Shown: positions 1 through 11,900 of the stretch, piece after piece
Layout of the letters: each line of letters begins with the position of its first letter
How positions within the stretch are numbered: the first letter of the stretch is position 1
Source: Phlegmacium glaucopus
Lineage: Eukaryota > Basidiomycota > Agaricomycetes > Agaricales > Cortinariaceae
DNA: 64,000 nucleotides
Direction: 5' to 3'
NCBI GenBank assembly: GCA_015039465.1
Contig: MU130695.1
Location: 482,394 to 546,393 of the forward strand
The notes under the pieces: model-generated
What the model saw: the letters and a program-made list of their open reading frames with translations, nothing else
Told to the model about the DNA's origin: nothing
The model's database searches: none
Made by a program: the position numbers and the translations under genes

Positions 1-338
1 TGGTGATTGGAAGAAAAGTTGTCTATATAGCTGTGTTGTAGGAGTTGGGACGTTCGTTAGGGCTACTGAGCCACCATCCACGACAGTAGTAAAGGCGACA
101 GTAGTATTAGGACCAGGGCTCCCATAGACAGCGATGGAGACACCTGCGGAAAAGAGCTGAGTTTAATTTTTGTGTACAATGTCTGGATTATACCGTTAAA
201 CTGAAGAGTAACCGTCGACCCTTTGCTCCGACTGAGCGACGAAGTGTCATTGTAATGCGATGATGGAGCTTGATAATGAGTCCAACCAGAACCGTACACA
301 AGAGTGGGATCTTGGTCGTCGATCACCACAACGGCCAT
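1..338 (-). CDS. Basidiomycete membrane protein with N-terminal beta-sandwich-like ectodomain (partial, runs off left edge)
   Basis: Minus-strand gene cut by the window edge. The first exon starts at the ATG ending at 338 and reads MAVVVIDDQDPTLVYGSGW, then N-x-T glycosylation sites and a G-x-x-V-T-L-Q-F-N-G strand. An intron (donor GTATAA, acceptor TTCCGCAG) follows, then an exon continuing VSIAVYGSPGPNTTV and ending in LYRQLFFQSP at base 1. The D-D-x-D-P...Y...G-W...F-x-G and A-V-Y-G pattern is that of the abundant Agaricomycete single-pass proteins whose ectodomain is followed by a Ser/Thr-rich stalk and a transmembrane helix. The membrane part lies outside the window. The function of the family is unknown, and ligand binding at the cell surface is only a guess. 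The start at 338 is chosen because many family members begin just before the D-D-x-D motif without a signal peptide. Confidence 0.7.
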
Positions 339-434
339 AACTGATGTACAGGGGGTGTTGGGAAGGAAAGAGGTTAGTCTAAGTATACAAAGACAAACGT
401 GACAAGAATCTGATGGAATCATCTGACAACACAC

Positions 435-2178
435 GAGGCTTGTTTGTCTAAACCGGTACCGCTACAATCTCTGTGCAAACACAATACTCTCCACAACTGT
501 TCTCATTATGTTAAACATTTGCTGTTATGTGGGCGGAAAGGTGGCCCAAGGATCATAAAAACTACCCGGAGCAGGCAATTTTTTTTAAAAAGGGTCAACC
601 GCCAAAATTGAACCGAGAAAAACATATGTAGATTTGGGCAGCTTATACCTTTGCATTTGACATTGTGATATTCAGTTTCAACTGTTGACGCACTACAAAA
701 CAAACAATCATTCTTTCCACTGTTATAGGTCAACATCCAATCATTACTACAGGGGTAGTCAATCGTGCCTGGAACAAAAGAGTTTATTTACTATGCGGAT
801 CTATAGGAAAGCCTCCGAATCAATCACCATAGAAGGATTGGAATTTCTTACGGCTTTAGATAACGTGAGCCATTCTCTCTATTCGTCCTGTATTAGGACC
901 TAGATTGGAAGAGGTAAACCGATTTTTATCTGCCTTTACAAGGGACATCACTGTAAGAATCGACGTGAGTGATTGTGGAGCTCGTTGAGGACTGTTTTAG
1001 AACTCGGGACTTTTAACCTCTTCAAGAATCCCACATTCACACGCATAATTTAAATCCCAGCGCTCATTGATCAGTGTAGTTCATAGTTATACTAAGTAGA
1101 TACACTACGTCAGCTTGTGAAAGGCCTGTGTCCCACAGGCGAAGTCCGTTATTCACAGGCTACCGGAGCCGCTATGTAACAATTAGCGGCGGTCATCACA
1201 ACTCCCGACATCCGAGTAATTTAATGGAAAAGTATAGCTGGCCAGGGAGAGCAAATACTCCATAAGATGAAAGCAAAGTATCAGCCTACTAACGGTGTAC
1301 CGGTGAACCGAGAGAGACTCGTTAGAGATCGAGTCTCAACACTGGGTGAGTACAAACTCACAAAAAGTTCAACTTTCGTAATTGAATTTCGAAGGTGGTT
1401 TCGAGTACCCTGCTTCTGCTTACACTGCTGTCGACAGGTCAGACTAAATATCCTGCCCTCTAGAATTATGATTCGATAACATGCATGGGCCAAGCTAATT
1501 TAAATCAACAACCGTTTGTCGAGGCCATCACTCAAAAAGGCGGACCTCTAATAATCAGAGTCCGCCTGCCGAGAGTAATTAAGAACTTATCTCCGCTTCA
1601 ATGTCCTCCTCGTTTGATCTCTACAAAGTGTGTATTTTTACCGTTTAGGCCTGATAATCGATATGAAAACGGGTGTTCTCCTATTTCACCCCCCTACTTC
1701 CACCCACCCATGCAACCTTACAAGCTTGAAATTCGTTGGATTCGAGATAGGGCTGCACATACCAGATGTTAATAATCAGGACCCACGGAACGGGGAACAC
1801 CTCAGTTTGTCATGTCACCTCATATGGACTTGTCAGTGCTTAAAAATGTCTTGATGTTATTTTGGTTTTAAATAGACAGTATTTTGGGGCCTTGTCCTAA
1901 AAACCATCTACATGGAAAGAATGCATTCCGGTTTGTTTCGTCCCGCTACCACTTCACTTGCTGCGTAGCTCACAACAAGCTCACCTTTCACACGTTTTAT
2001 AAAGTTCCAGTCGTTTGGAAGTTAACCGTCGCCGGATTGTCATTTAGGATTAATATCTCCCTATCGGGATGTCACTGGATTGTAAAAATTTGTATATTAA
2101 GCGCGTGGATTCAACGTTTCTGACTCTTCAGGATACTCTCCTAGCTCCTTCCCATCTAATCCATCCTGTCGGATACAA
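435..2178. other. No gene recognised
   Basis: Only short overlapping open frames without family resemblance occur here, some on both strands of the same bases (around 1267-1493). The last few hundred bases should contain the promoter of the peroxidase gene, but I cannot single out a TATA box or metal/xenobiotic response element with confidence. Confidence 0.5.
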
Positions 2179-4200
2179 ATGGTCTTCTCTCGTCTCTCAG
2201 CTATTATAACTGTCGCCCTCGGGGCCCTCAAACTCGCTGATGCAGCAACCGTTGGTGCAGTGGCCAGGGCCCACGATGCTTGTACCTGTCAGCAAAACCC
2301 ATCATTTCATGAAATTATCTTTTTTCTTACGCCACTCACATTAGCTTTGGTTCCAATCGTTCAACTGATCCAAACGAACCTGTTCGATGGCGGTGAATGC
2401 GGTGAAGAGGTATTACTTCTTGTCCCTATGGGCCAACCTAACGCCGTTAATGTACTTATCAACATAGGCACACTCTGCTCTTCGTCTTGCCTTCCATGAC
2501 GCTATTGGGTTCTCCGTAAATGGTATGTTGTCTCGATTTTTTTTTCTAATCCTAATCAATAATCTATCTTCTTTAGGTGGAAAGTTAGTAGCTTTACTTT
2601 CACCGTCCCATTCTTTTAACCCTGTTTACCACCAAGGGGTGGAGGAGCTGATGGTTCCATCCTCATTTTCAATAAAACTGAAGGTTTATTCCGTAAGTAG
2701 CGAATAATCTTCATGCGTCTCCAAACTGATACGTTCTTCTACCAGATGCCAACAACGGGTACACATTACTTTCCATGATTTGTATTTGTTATCTGACAAC
2801 TGGTATCGCAGAATCGACGAAATAACTGCTCGTCAATTCCCTGTCTTCCAGGAGACTGGTTTGAGTGCTGGCGATTTGTTAGTACCTCCTGATGAAGAAG
2901 ACTATTCACAGAGAGCTAAACGCTGTTTTTACCTAGCGTCCACCTTGCTGCTGCTATCGGCACTTCCAACTGCCCTGGTGCTCCCAGCCTCAAATTTTTC
3001 TTCGGTCGTCCCCCCCCTGTCGCCGCTGCTCCGGATCTCACTGTTCCTGAGCCCACAGGTACGATTTAAACATCTATATATGTCACTTTGTCGATTCTAA
3101 CTAAGCGTACAGATAGTGTCACCGCTATCATTGCGAGATTCGCCGATGCTGGCTTCTCGGTACCTGAAATCGTCACATTGCTCTCATCTCACACGATTGC
3201 TGCTGCTGTGCGTTCCGAACCATGTTCGCATTTATTATCAATACTAAAAGTCGGCATCACGATAGGACAAAGTCGATCCAGTAAATAATGATAAACCCTG
3301 TTCTGCTTATTGATTTGACTATTAATCCTCCTGCATTTGTAGACCATCCCGGGAACTCCATTTGACTCGTAAGTTCTGTGTTACATATTCATTAGCCACG
3401 CCTCTGACGTTTCCTTACAGCACTGTTGGCACATTGTGAGACAAATTCTTGACTTTGTTGACCAGTGTTGATGGAATTTCCAATTTTAGCGACACCCAAG
3501 TCTTCCTCGAGGTCCTCTTGAAAGGTACATTGTTCCCCGGAAACGGATCGCAACCCGGTGAAGTCCTGTCGCCTCTTCACGGAGAAATGCGTCTCCAGAG
3601 TGATTTCTTGATTGCTCGCGGTAGGCTTTGCACTGATTCCCGATGGGGTTGCGCCATTTGTCTGATAATTGACGAATAGACTCAAGGACCGCCTGTCTCT
3701 GGCAAAAAAACATCAGTAAGCACATGATGACTACGTTCTTACCTTGAATCTCACTGATACATCTCATTATATAGACAACCAGGCAGTCGTGACAGCTACT
3801 TTCAAGGAAGTTATGGCTAAGATGCAACTTCTCGGACAGGACACCGACAATCTCGTTGACTGCTCAAGCGTATGCCTATTCATCCTTCAATCTGATATGT
3901 AGTTTTAACCATCATTGAAATCTCTCAGATCGTACCCACCTCTGCGCCTTTTGATGGCCCAATCAAGTTCCCAGCTTCGTTCTCACAAGCTGATGTCGAG
4001 ATTGCCGTTAGTCTTTTTTCCCACCGTAGCAATTGAAAATGACTAACCCTCTTCCTAAGTGCACCGAGTCCCCATTCCCCAGTCTTTCCACAGTTGCTGG
4101 TCCCGCTCCTACCGTCGCTCCAGTGTAGGTCCACCGTTTGTATTGTTGAGCATTGACAGCTAACACGAATTGATTTATCTTGCGCAGCCCCGGATCTTAA
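2179..4200 (+). CDS. Class II heme peroxidase (ligninolytic family), atypical or generic type
   Basis: Secreted heme peroxidase that would use H2O2 to oxidise phenols or Mn. The gene has about 16 exons, some only 7-15 nt. A signal peptide ([22 protein letters not shown]) starts at the ATG at 2179. Spliced by eye it gives the distal site [10 protein letters not shown], the Ca-site G-G-G-A-D-G-S, the proximal site [13 protein letters not shown], then [22 protein letters not shown], and a C-terminus ending V-P-G-S at 4200. In Pleurotus VPL numbering, the Mn-binding residues corresponding to E36 and D175 are present but E40 is Ser, and the position of catalytic W164 is Thr. So neither a full Mn site nor the surface Trp is present. 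C3 and C15 both appear to be Thr, while C14, C34, C120, C253, C285 and C322 can be found. That suggests loss of one disulfide. The exon-1 boundary (donor GTCAGC) is the least certain join. Confidence 0.9.
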
Positions 4201-4976
4201 ATTAAAATGTCGGCTCGTATTTGAAGTTTTTTATCTAAATTTTTTTTTGAATTGATATTGTATTTATTATCCATACGTATATGTACGGATTTTTTGTATG
4301 TATTTCAATGATTTGATATGTGCCACCACCAGTGACTCTAAGATCCTTGGTTCGGGACGGTAAGACTCCTGACGCAAAAAAATGGCAACGTTGAGTGTAT
4401 CATATATATCACTGCTTGAAGACCACTTTACCTAGGACTTATGACAATAGTGGTAAGGATGGCTCCAGGTAATAAAAATCTTAGGTGGAATGTTAGTGGT
4501 GCTACGTGGCCTTCGGACTCCCATTCATGGAGAAATAATGTTTTGGCAGAAACATACCTCATTTGGGAGGTGAGACCAACAGGCTTAAAATTATTTACCA
4601 ACCCCAGGCAATTTTTGCAATCTCAGGACCCCTATAAGGATTAACTATTATGACCTGACAGTCAGGTATCACTTATTAGAAATAATTATCATGAGACACA
4701 GTAAGAAACTGTAAGATAGTCTAGAATCTAGATGATGGCCAATGCTTGGAAATAGGAATAGTTTTTGATTCCTTTGAAAACAGGTGGTCTATTTCTTTCT
4801 TACAATACCTGAGTCATGAGTTGACAGGCCTCATATGCATATTGCCACCTTGGCATAAACACAAAAATGCAAGTACTTGGCATTCAACTTGAATGGAATA
4901 AGTAGCTTCCCCTACATCATTAAACATCTTGGCTCCTTCACCTCATCACTTTTGGAGAAGGTAAAACAATAAATAT
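4201..4976. other. Intergenic, AT-rich, no gene recognised
   Basis: Base composition changes at about 4.2 kb from the balanced peroxidase gene to AT-rich DNA that continues to about 6.9 kb. No coding pattern is seen between the peroxidase stop and the first minus-strand exon near 5.1 kb. Confidence 0.4.
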
Positions 4977-5087
4977 TTAAAAAATATATTTATAAACATT
5001 TCTGTGGTGCCAGCAATTATGAGTAGCTAGAATGTCCACATGATCAACTTGTTGGTTCTGAATGAGATCTACCTTACCTTCCTCTAA

Positions 5088-5238
5088 CTGATGAACTTTG
5101 GATGAACTGAGTATTGTTAAACTCATCAAAATGTGTTGCAACAGGTACAAGCAATATGCTTTCATTCCACAAATTACAATTACAAGCAAAGATATCCAGC
5201 AGTATGCCATTATTCCTTTCTGGGCTCTTCCCCACTGC
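5088..5238 (-). CDS. Coding exon of unknown protein (minus strand)
   Basis: A 151-bp minus-strand block bounded by an acceptor (CTTGCAG at 5239-5240) and a donor (GTAAGG, 5082-5087). It reads A-V-G-K-S-P-E-R-N-N-G-I-L-L-D-I-F-A, then N-L-W-N-E-S-I-L-L-V-P-V-A-T, then F-D-E-F-N-N-T-Q-F-I-Q-S-S-S. The even mix of residues and clean splice borders look like real protein, but I do not recognise the family. It lies 3' of the single-codon exon array and could be a late exon of the same locus or belong to a separate gene. Confidence 0.4.
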
Positions 5239-5345
5239 CTGCAAGATATATATTTTTCTCTTTGGTTCTTTGCATAGGGGTGTGTGATGATTTAAGCATG
5301 CAGTAGAGCATTGGCTTATGGTCCTACTATAATTCCCAATTAGTA

Positions 5346-5879
5346 CTACTCATCAACAAAAGGAATTAAATGCATACATAAGAGATTATTCAATGCAGTC
5401 TGTACAGCCTCCTCAGCCAGTAATTCATGATTGACATCATCAACATGCAAAAAGTGTTTGACAGGTCTCATTACATGAGAGCTTTTGAAAATATTTTCAA
5501 GTTTAAAAATATTTTCAATTGCTTGCTTGACAGAGGCATCATGGATTGATTGCTGATAAATTTGAGCAGCTCTTTCTAGAGAGCTTTTGGTACTTGGTGA
5601 TTCTTGATGAAGAAAGAAAGACAAGTGGCCAATAATAGCTGCAACTATTAATAAAAGTCAATATTATAGAGAGTGTGCAAAAAAAGATGAATCAGATACA
5701 TGCCAATTATGCAGTATGTAGCTTCTTTTTAGTTGAATTTGGTAGATAGGCTGGAAAGCTTGAAAAAAATAGAAGATGGGGTTAGCCACTTTTCTGCCAG
5801 TATATTCCTCAAGAGCAAACACCCACAATGGGTGACATAATTTTGGAGATGGAATCCTGTACATTGAAATGAATAACAT
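5346..5879 (-). CDS. Downstream coding exons of the intron-array locus (unknown function)
   Basis: Two open blocks on the minus strand. The first (5879 down to about 5703) follows the acceptor TTTTTATCCAG and reads M-L-F-I-S-M-Y-R-I-P-S-P-K-L-C-H, later A-L-E-E-Y-T-G-R-K-V-A-N-P-I-F, ending Y-I-L-H-N-W-H before GTATCT. The second (about 5650 to 5346) follows TTATTAATAG and reads A-A-I-I-G-H-L-S-F-F-L, then S-L-E-R-A-A-Q-I-Y-Q-Q-S and K-Q-A-I-E-N-I-F-K-L-E-N, ending at a stop or at donor GTAGTA near 5346. The first block is in the same phase (0) as the single-codon exons upstream. The join between the two blocks does not keep frame with the sites I can see and is unresolved. The helical, charged second block resembles the C-terminal tails of Agaricomycete GTPases, but only weakly. 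Confidence 0.4.
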
Positions 5880-6130
5880 CTGGATAAAAAGTAAGTACAG
5901 AGATGGGAATGAGGCAAAAAAATAAATCCACCAAATGATATTTATTATATAGATTAAGAGGGTTAAGAGAAATGATACTTACCATCTGTAAGCAATGTTG
6001 AAAGGTATTACATAGATGGACAGAGAAAAACAGATCAGAAATTATTGCACATACTTGCTGTAGAAAAATATAAGTCATGAAGCAATTGGTAAATAACATT
6101 ACATGTTCAACATACATACTGTCCAGGAGA

Positions 6131-6956
6131 TATGCCAATCAGGTGAGCAGAAATGAAGATATGATTAGTGCACTTACCAACTGTCAAGAGAGTAAGCTAG
6201 AGTCAAGGCAGATCAAGATGGTCTTGCACTTACATCCTGTCAAAAGAGTAGGCTAGAGTCAAGAATACATTAAGATTGTCTTCCACTTACCTCCTGTCAA
6301 AGAGTAAGCTAAAGTTAAGGCAGACCAGGATTCAGATAGTCTGTCACTTACAGACTGTCATAAGAATAAGCTAGAGCCAAGATAGATCAAGATGGTCTTG
6401 CACTTACCACCTATCAAAAGAGTAAGCTAGAGTAAAGGCAGATCAAGATGGTCCTGCACTTACCAACTATCAATGAGTAAGCTAGAGTCAAGGAAGATCA
6501 AGATGATCTTGCACTTACAGACTGTCAAAAGAGTAACATGGGGTTAAGTACAGATCAAGGATGGTATTCCACTTACAGACTGTCAAAAGAGTAAGCTAGA
6601 GTCAAGGCAAATCAAAATGGTCTTGCATTTACATCCTGTCAAGAGGTAAGCTAGAGTGGATAAAGATAAAGATGGTCTTGTGCTTACATCCTGTTATAAG
6701 AATAAGGTAGAGTCAAGGCAGATCAAGATGGTCCTGGACTTACATACTGTCAAAATAATAAGCTAGAGTCAAGGCAGATCAAGACAGTATTGTATTTACC
6801 GACTGTTAAAAGAGTAAGCTAGAGTCAAGGGCAGATCAAGATGGTCTTGCACTTACATCCTTTCAAATGAATAAGTTAGAGTGAAGGCAGATCAAGATAG
6901 GTCTTGCACTTACCCACTATTAAGAGTAAGCTAGAGACAAGGTAGATCAAGGATGG
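6131..6956 (-). repeat. Tandem intron array, lower block (14 units)
   Basis: Units of about 57-61 bp repeat here. Read on the minus strand, each unit is a complete spliceosomal intron: donor GTAAG, a TTGAC/CTTAC branch-like segment, and acceptor TTTTGACAG or TTGATAG. The acceptor AG is followed by exactly three bases and then the next GT. The three bases, in minus-strand order from 6916 down to 6178, are TGG, GAT, TCG, TAT, GAT, GAT, TCT, TCT, TTG, GTG, TCT, GAG, GAT, TTG. Below the block, diverged introns keep the same layout, with triplets TAT (6116-6118), CAA (6055-6057) and ATG (5983-5985). The intron body varies by substitutions and small indels, but every AG and GT is intact. Confidence 0.85.
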
Positions 6957-7391
6957 TGTTATGAACGTCTGGTACGCGCATGGCCCCTATTCCTTTTCTC
7001 CCCTTTCTTTACTGTACATTGCATCTTCCTTCATCGTTCCCTTCTTACACCACCTCTCTCCCTGTTTACCCTTTGCCCCGAACCTTCCATGTACTATACT
7101 TAGTTATCGCTTCCGTTCCCTCTATCTCTGACTCGTACCGACTCGTACTCCCAGCACGGACCATTCCCTTATCTCTGACTCGACCCCTTAGTATATAAGA
7201 GCCATACCCATAGCCATGATCCCTAGTTTAAACCTTTGTATTCCTATGGTCTTAATCTACACAGCTTGCTCAGAACTTGCCGTCCTCAGTCTTACTTGTT
7301 GAATATGATTGCAACTGTACAGACAGTCCCTAGTTATTTGGTCTATCGGCCCAGCACCGAACGCGAGTGCAAGCTTATAGTCGCCGTAACA
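6957..7391 (+). repeat. 5' LTR of the Ty3 element
   Basis: 435 bp, starting TGTTA and ending TAACA. It contains a TATA box (TATATAAG, 7192-7199) preceded ten bases upstream by TATCTCTGACTC (7170-7181). The same 12-mer also occurs at 7123-7134. It holds ten CpG sites that are TpG or CpA in the 3' LTR. Confidence 0.95.
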
Positions 7392-7619
7392 AAAGGTCTA
7401 AACTACTCTTGCGTCCGCTTCTCTAAGCGCAGACGAACCTTACCCTCTGGAGCCCAACGAAACACGCACTAGCCAACAAAACCAGCAGTTACTTGGATCA
7501 TCCTCGTAACCCGAACTCGTGTGATCGCCCATATCAACGGAGTCATAAGAAGATCGTGTGGTTGCCGATACCAACGGATCTCAAGAGATAATACACCACG
7601 ACGTCAAAGGGCAAATACC

Positions 7620-8937
7620 AAGCCCCTATCGAGTCATCAGAAGAAGAAGACACAACCGGAAGCAGTCAATACGACACCGACAACGAAGAACCTCTCAAAG
7701 AAAAACTTCCTGAGCCAGAACGCATGAGCCACAGCTCTACAACACAACCAAGACAAGAATGAGTAGGAAGAAACCCTCGAACAACCGCAACAGACCAACC
7801 AGTTCCTCAGACACTGTCAACTCCTCAAACGTCTACCTCAGGAAAAGTCAAAACCCCAGTATACACACCACCTGTTGCTCCCTCCCCATTCCAAACACCC
7901 GCCCCATTACCACCTGCCCCCTTTGGACCCAAAACACCCGCCCAACAGCCAAAATCCGATTGGGATATAACTAGTGACCATGAAGACGACAATGACAAAA
8001 TGTCAAAAGAAGTATGCATCAACCCCCCACAGCCATATCATGGAGATCGAGATGGACTCCTGTCCTTCCTCCAGGACTGTCGAGTATACCTCTCCCTCAA
8101 CGATTCAATCTATAACTCCAAAGCCAAACAAATCATCTTTATCCTCTCATTCCTCACTGGCGGAACTGCTAAAATCTGGAAAGAAGCCTTCCTTGACGAA
8201 TGTCTCGCTACCACACCCCCAGACTTTGGAACTTATGCCGGTTTCATCAAGAAACTCAAAGAAGCATTCTTAGCCGCCGACGCCGAAGGAGAAGCCAGAG
8301 CCCAACTATGCCAACTCAGACAAGGAACCAACTCGGTAGACAATTACATCGCAGAATTCAGAATTCTCGCTGGAAGATCTAAAATCAAAGACGACAAAAC
8401 ACTCATCGACTATTTTTCAGAAGGAATTCACACCTCCCTCCTCCAGAAAATCTACGGACTTGAGAACCCCCTACAGCTATCAAAGATTGGTACGCTAAAG
8501 CCTCTCGATTCGACCTCCAATACAAATGATGCAAGGAAATAACTCAGCGAAAAACTGGAAGCACCCCCCAAGCCAAGAAAACTTATCCTGCGCCATGCTA
8601 TGTTAATCTTCATCATGATCCCAATGCTATGGACATCGACACAACCGAGATTGATCGCCTCACTATAGAAGAACATGAACAACACATGAAAGAACGAAGA
8701 TGCTTCCACTGCCACAAGATAGGACACTTCGCCCAAGAATGCCGCTCCAAGCAAAACAACGCCCTGAACACAAGCTCGAACTATGTCAAACCAAACAACA
8801 GCAGTTACAAGGGATTCAACGGATTCAAGAAGACAGCCGCTACCGCCCGAGCCATGATATGCAACCTAGTTGAAGATATGGATGTAGAAGAAAAAGAGAA
8901 GTTGATAGATGAAGTAGTCAAGGACCAGGATTTTTAG
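7620..8937 (+). pseudogene. Ty3 Gag: capsid-like domain plus CCHC zinc knuckle (broken)
   Basis: Structural protein of the retrotransposon. The frame opens as an acidic, Pro-rich leader (7620-7990), meets a TGA at 7760-7762, and continues from M-S-K-E-V at 8000 into a Retrotrans_gag-type helical domain (F-L-T-G-G-T-A-K-I-W-K-E, later F-R-I-L-A-G-R-S). A one-base slip near 8485 moves the frame. The continuation reads W-Y-A-K-A-S-R-F-D-L-Q-Y-K, then TGA (8527-8529) where the family suggests Arg. After that comes the knuckle C-F-H-C-H-K-I-G-H-F-A-Q-E-C (8701-8742 region) and a stop at 8935. The start codon is not certain. Confidence 0.8.
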
Positions 8938-8960
8938 GCAAGCACACAGTTTCAACATCT

Positions 8961-11900
8961 GTGTCGCTGATGATTTCTTCTGTATTAGTAGCCGAGATGG
9001 GAAAACAATCTATGATCCTACAGACCCCTATCACATGCAAAACTGAGAAAGAGAACAAAATTGTTGACACCCGAATTCTTATGGACACTGGAGCAGGCGG
9101 ACTCTTTATGAACGCCGGCTTCGCCAAACGACACCAAGTACTCCTGTACCCCCTCGATAAACCGATACTCCCCCGAAACGCAGACGGATCCCCTAACTCC
9201 AATGGGAAAATCACGCATTACACCTGGATCAGATATCAACAAGGCAACAGTTGGATGATGGAACGACTTCATATTGTCACAATTGCAAGCGCCGATGTCA
9301 TATTTGGACTCCCCTGGTTCCAAGCCCATAACCCCCAAATAGACTGGGAAACTGGACAAATGCATCTTCCAATGGGAAAACACCAACTAGCCCTGACTTA
9401 CAATTGAAGGAATCAACAACGATTACGGGAAACGCAAAACACCCACACCACCACCTTAAACAGGATGGAAATCGACGAAACACAATACAACCAAGTAGAA
9501 GAAGAAATGAAAGAAACAATAGAGAAATGGAGAGAAAAGAGAAAGAAGAAGACCAAACTGCAAAAAAGCGATTCCCCCGATTGGAGAAAAAGAAAACAAG
9601 TCACCTCGATCCCCGAAACTCCAACTCTTCCGAAAGCCACAATAGAAGAAGTCGAAGATGAGGAATCACCCCTCAATTCAACACTCCTAAAATTGGACGA
9701 CGAAAATGAAACCATCAAACTCAACCTCGATGACAGCAAAACCGAGCTGGTCGCCGCTTTTATCAACCACGTCACGGACAACGAACTCTGGGTCAACAAA
9801 ACCAATGTCTCTACTGCCTTAGCAAGTGAACAAAATGCAAAGAAAGACGAGAAAACTCTGGAAGAAATGATACCATCGGAACTTATGGATTATTGGCGTA
9901 TCTTCGACAAGGAAACCGCAGAACAATTCCCTGGAGCAAGACCCTACGATCATGCCATCGACCTTAAAGACGACTTCATACCTCGCGACTGCAAGGTCTA
10001 CCCACTCACACTACCGGAACAAGCTGAACTAGACAAATTCCTCAAAGAAAACCTCGACAAAGGCTACATACGACCATCCAAATCCCCCATGGCATCACCA
10101 TTTTTCTTCGTTGACAAAAAAGATGGAAAAGTACGCCCTACACAAGACTATCGAACGCTAAACAAAGGAACAGTCAAGAATACCTATCCACTTCCCCTCA
10201 TCTCCAAACTCATCTCCAAACTCAAAGGCGCCAAATACTTCACCAAATTGGACATCCGATGGGGTTACAACAATGTACGCATTTGAGACGGAGACCAATG
10301 GAAAGCAGCTTTCAAAACCAACAAAGGACTATTTGAACCCACAGTCATGTTCTTCGGACTCTGTAACTCCCCCATCACGTTTCAAGCAATGATGGATGAC
10401 ATATTCATAATCAAAACCACTGAAGGATGGGTCGTCATCTACATGGATGACATCTTCATATTCACCAAAACAATTGCTGAGAACATGGAAAACACCAGAC
10501 GGATCCTCCAACACCTCGCCGACAACGACCTGTACCTTAAACCTGAGAAATGCGCCTTCTGGCAAACCAAAGTGGAATTCCTAGGACTAGTCATCGAAGA
10601 AAACAAACTTGCTATGGACCCTGTAAAACTCGCTGGAATCGCTGACTGGCCTGCACCCACCTCAGTACACGAAATCCGCTCATTCCTAGGCTTTGGCAAC
10701 TACTACCGACGATTTATTCAAGGATACAGCAATATGACAAAACCACTTAACGACCTACTCAAGAAAGACACCAAATTTGAATGGACACCCGAACGAAGCC
10801 AAGCTTTCGAAACGCTGAAAAGGAAATTCACCGAATCCCCAGTTCTACGAATGCCTGATGCAACAAAACCCTTTGAAATTGAAATGGATGCCTCTAAATA
10901 CGCCTCAGGAGCAGTACTACGACAACAAGATAACAACGGAGACTGGCACCCCTGTGGATATCTATCCAAGTCATTCAACAATATGGAATGAAACTACAAA
11001 ATCTACGACCGAGAACTTCTAGCAATTATTCGAGCCCTCAAAGAATGGCGACACTATTTGATGGGAAACCCATACCCAGTCACTGTACGCTCCAATCACA
11101 AGAACCTAACCTACTTCAAAACCGCTCAAAAACTCAATCGAGGACAAGCTCGATGGAGCCTTTTCCTCTCCGAATTTGACATTCACCTCACACACGTACC
11201 CGGAACCCAAATGGTTCAATCTGATGCCCTTTCACGACGTGCCAACCTTACTGTTGGAATGGAAAATGACAACGAAGACCGCACATTACTCCCCGACAAT
11301 CTTTTCGTTAACGCCATCGACATGGAACTCCAAGAACTCATAACCTCTACAAAACAAATGGACGACATTGTCAAAACTGCCTTACATGCGATCCTCCATG
11401 GCGGACCCCTCCCTATGCGCTCTGCCCTTAGTGACTGGCAAACTGATGGTGACCTGGTTTTCTATAAAAACCGCTGCTACGTACCTGATAACATGGACTT
11501 ACGCCATAACATTGTTCGAAAACATCACGACTCTATCCCTGCTGGACACCCTGGCCGTCTTGTTACCCAAAACCTAGTCCCACGCGACTATTGGTGGCCT
11601 GGGATGGCTACATTCATTCGAAACTACGTTGATGGCTGCGCCATCTGTCAACAACATAAGATAAACCGACACCCTATTTCCCCGCCTTTACAACCTATTC
11701 GCTCAGAACAACTCCGCCCATTCTCTCTGATCACTATGGATTTCATCACGGATCCCCCTCCCTCCGACGGCTTTGACTCTATCATGGTCGTGGTCGACCA
11801 CAGATCTACGAAGGGGGTAATTCTAACTCCATGCCACAAAACAATTGATGCCAACGGAACCGCCTCTATTTTACTTGACTCACTTTACAAAAGATACGTC

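Noticed and set aside
1267..1493. Overlapping 70-codon open frames on both strands
   Set aside because: Mirror open frames over the same bases, no splice context, no family resemblance.
6131..6956. Regular repeats with unique spacing, at first sight CRISPR-like
   Set aside because: The unique part is only three bases, the repeats are diverged and intron-like, and the genome is eukaryotic.
9298..9805. Minus-strand open frames of up to 130 codons inside the Ty3 element
   Set aside because: Shadow frames of the protease and reverse transcriptase.
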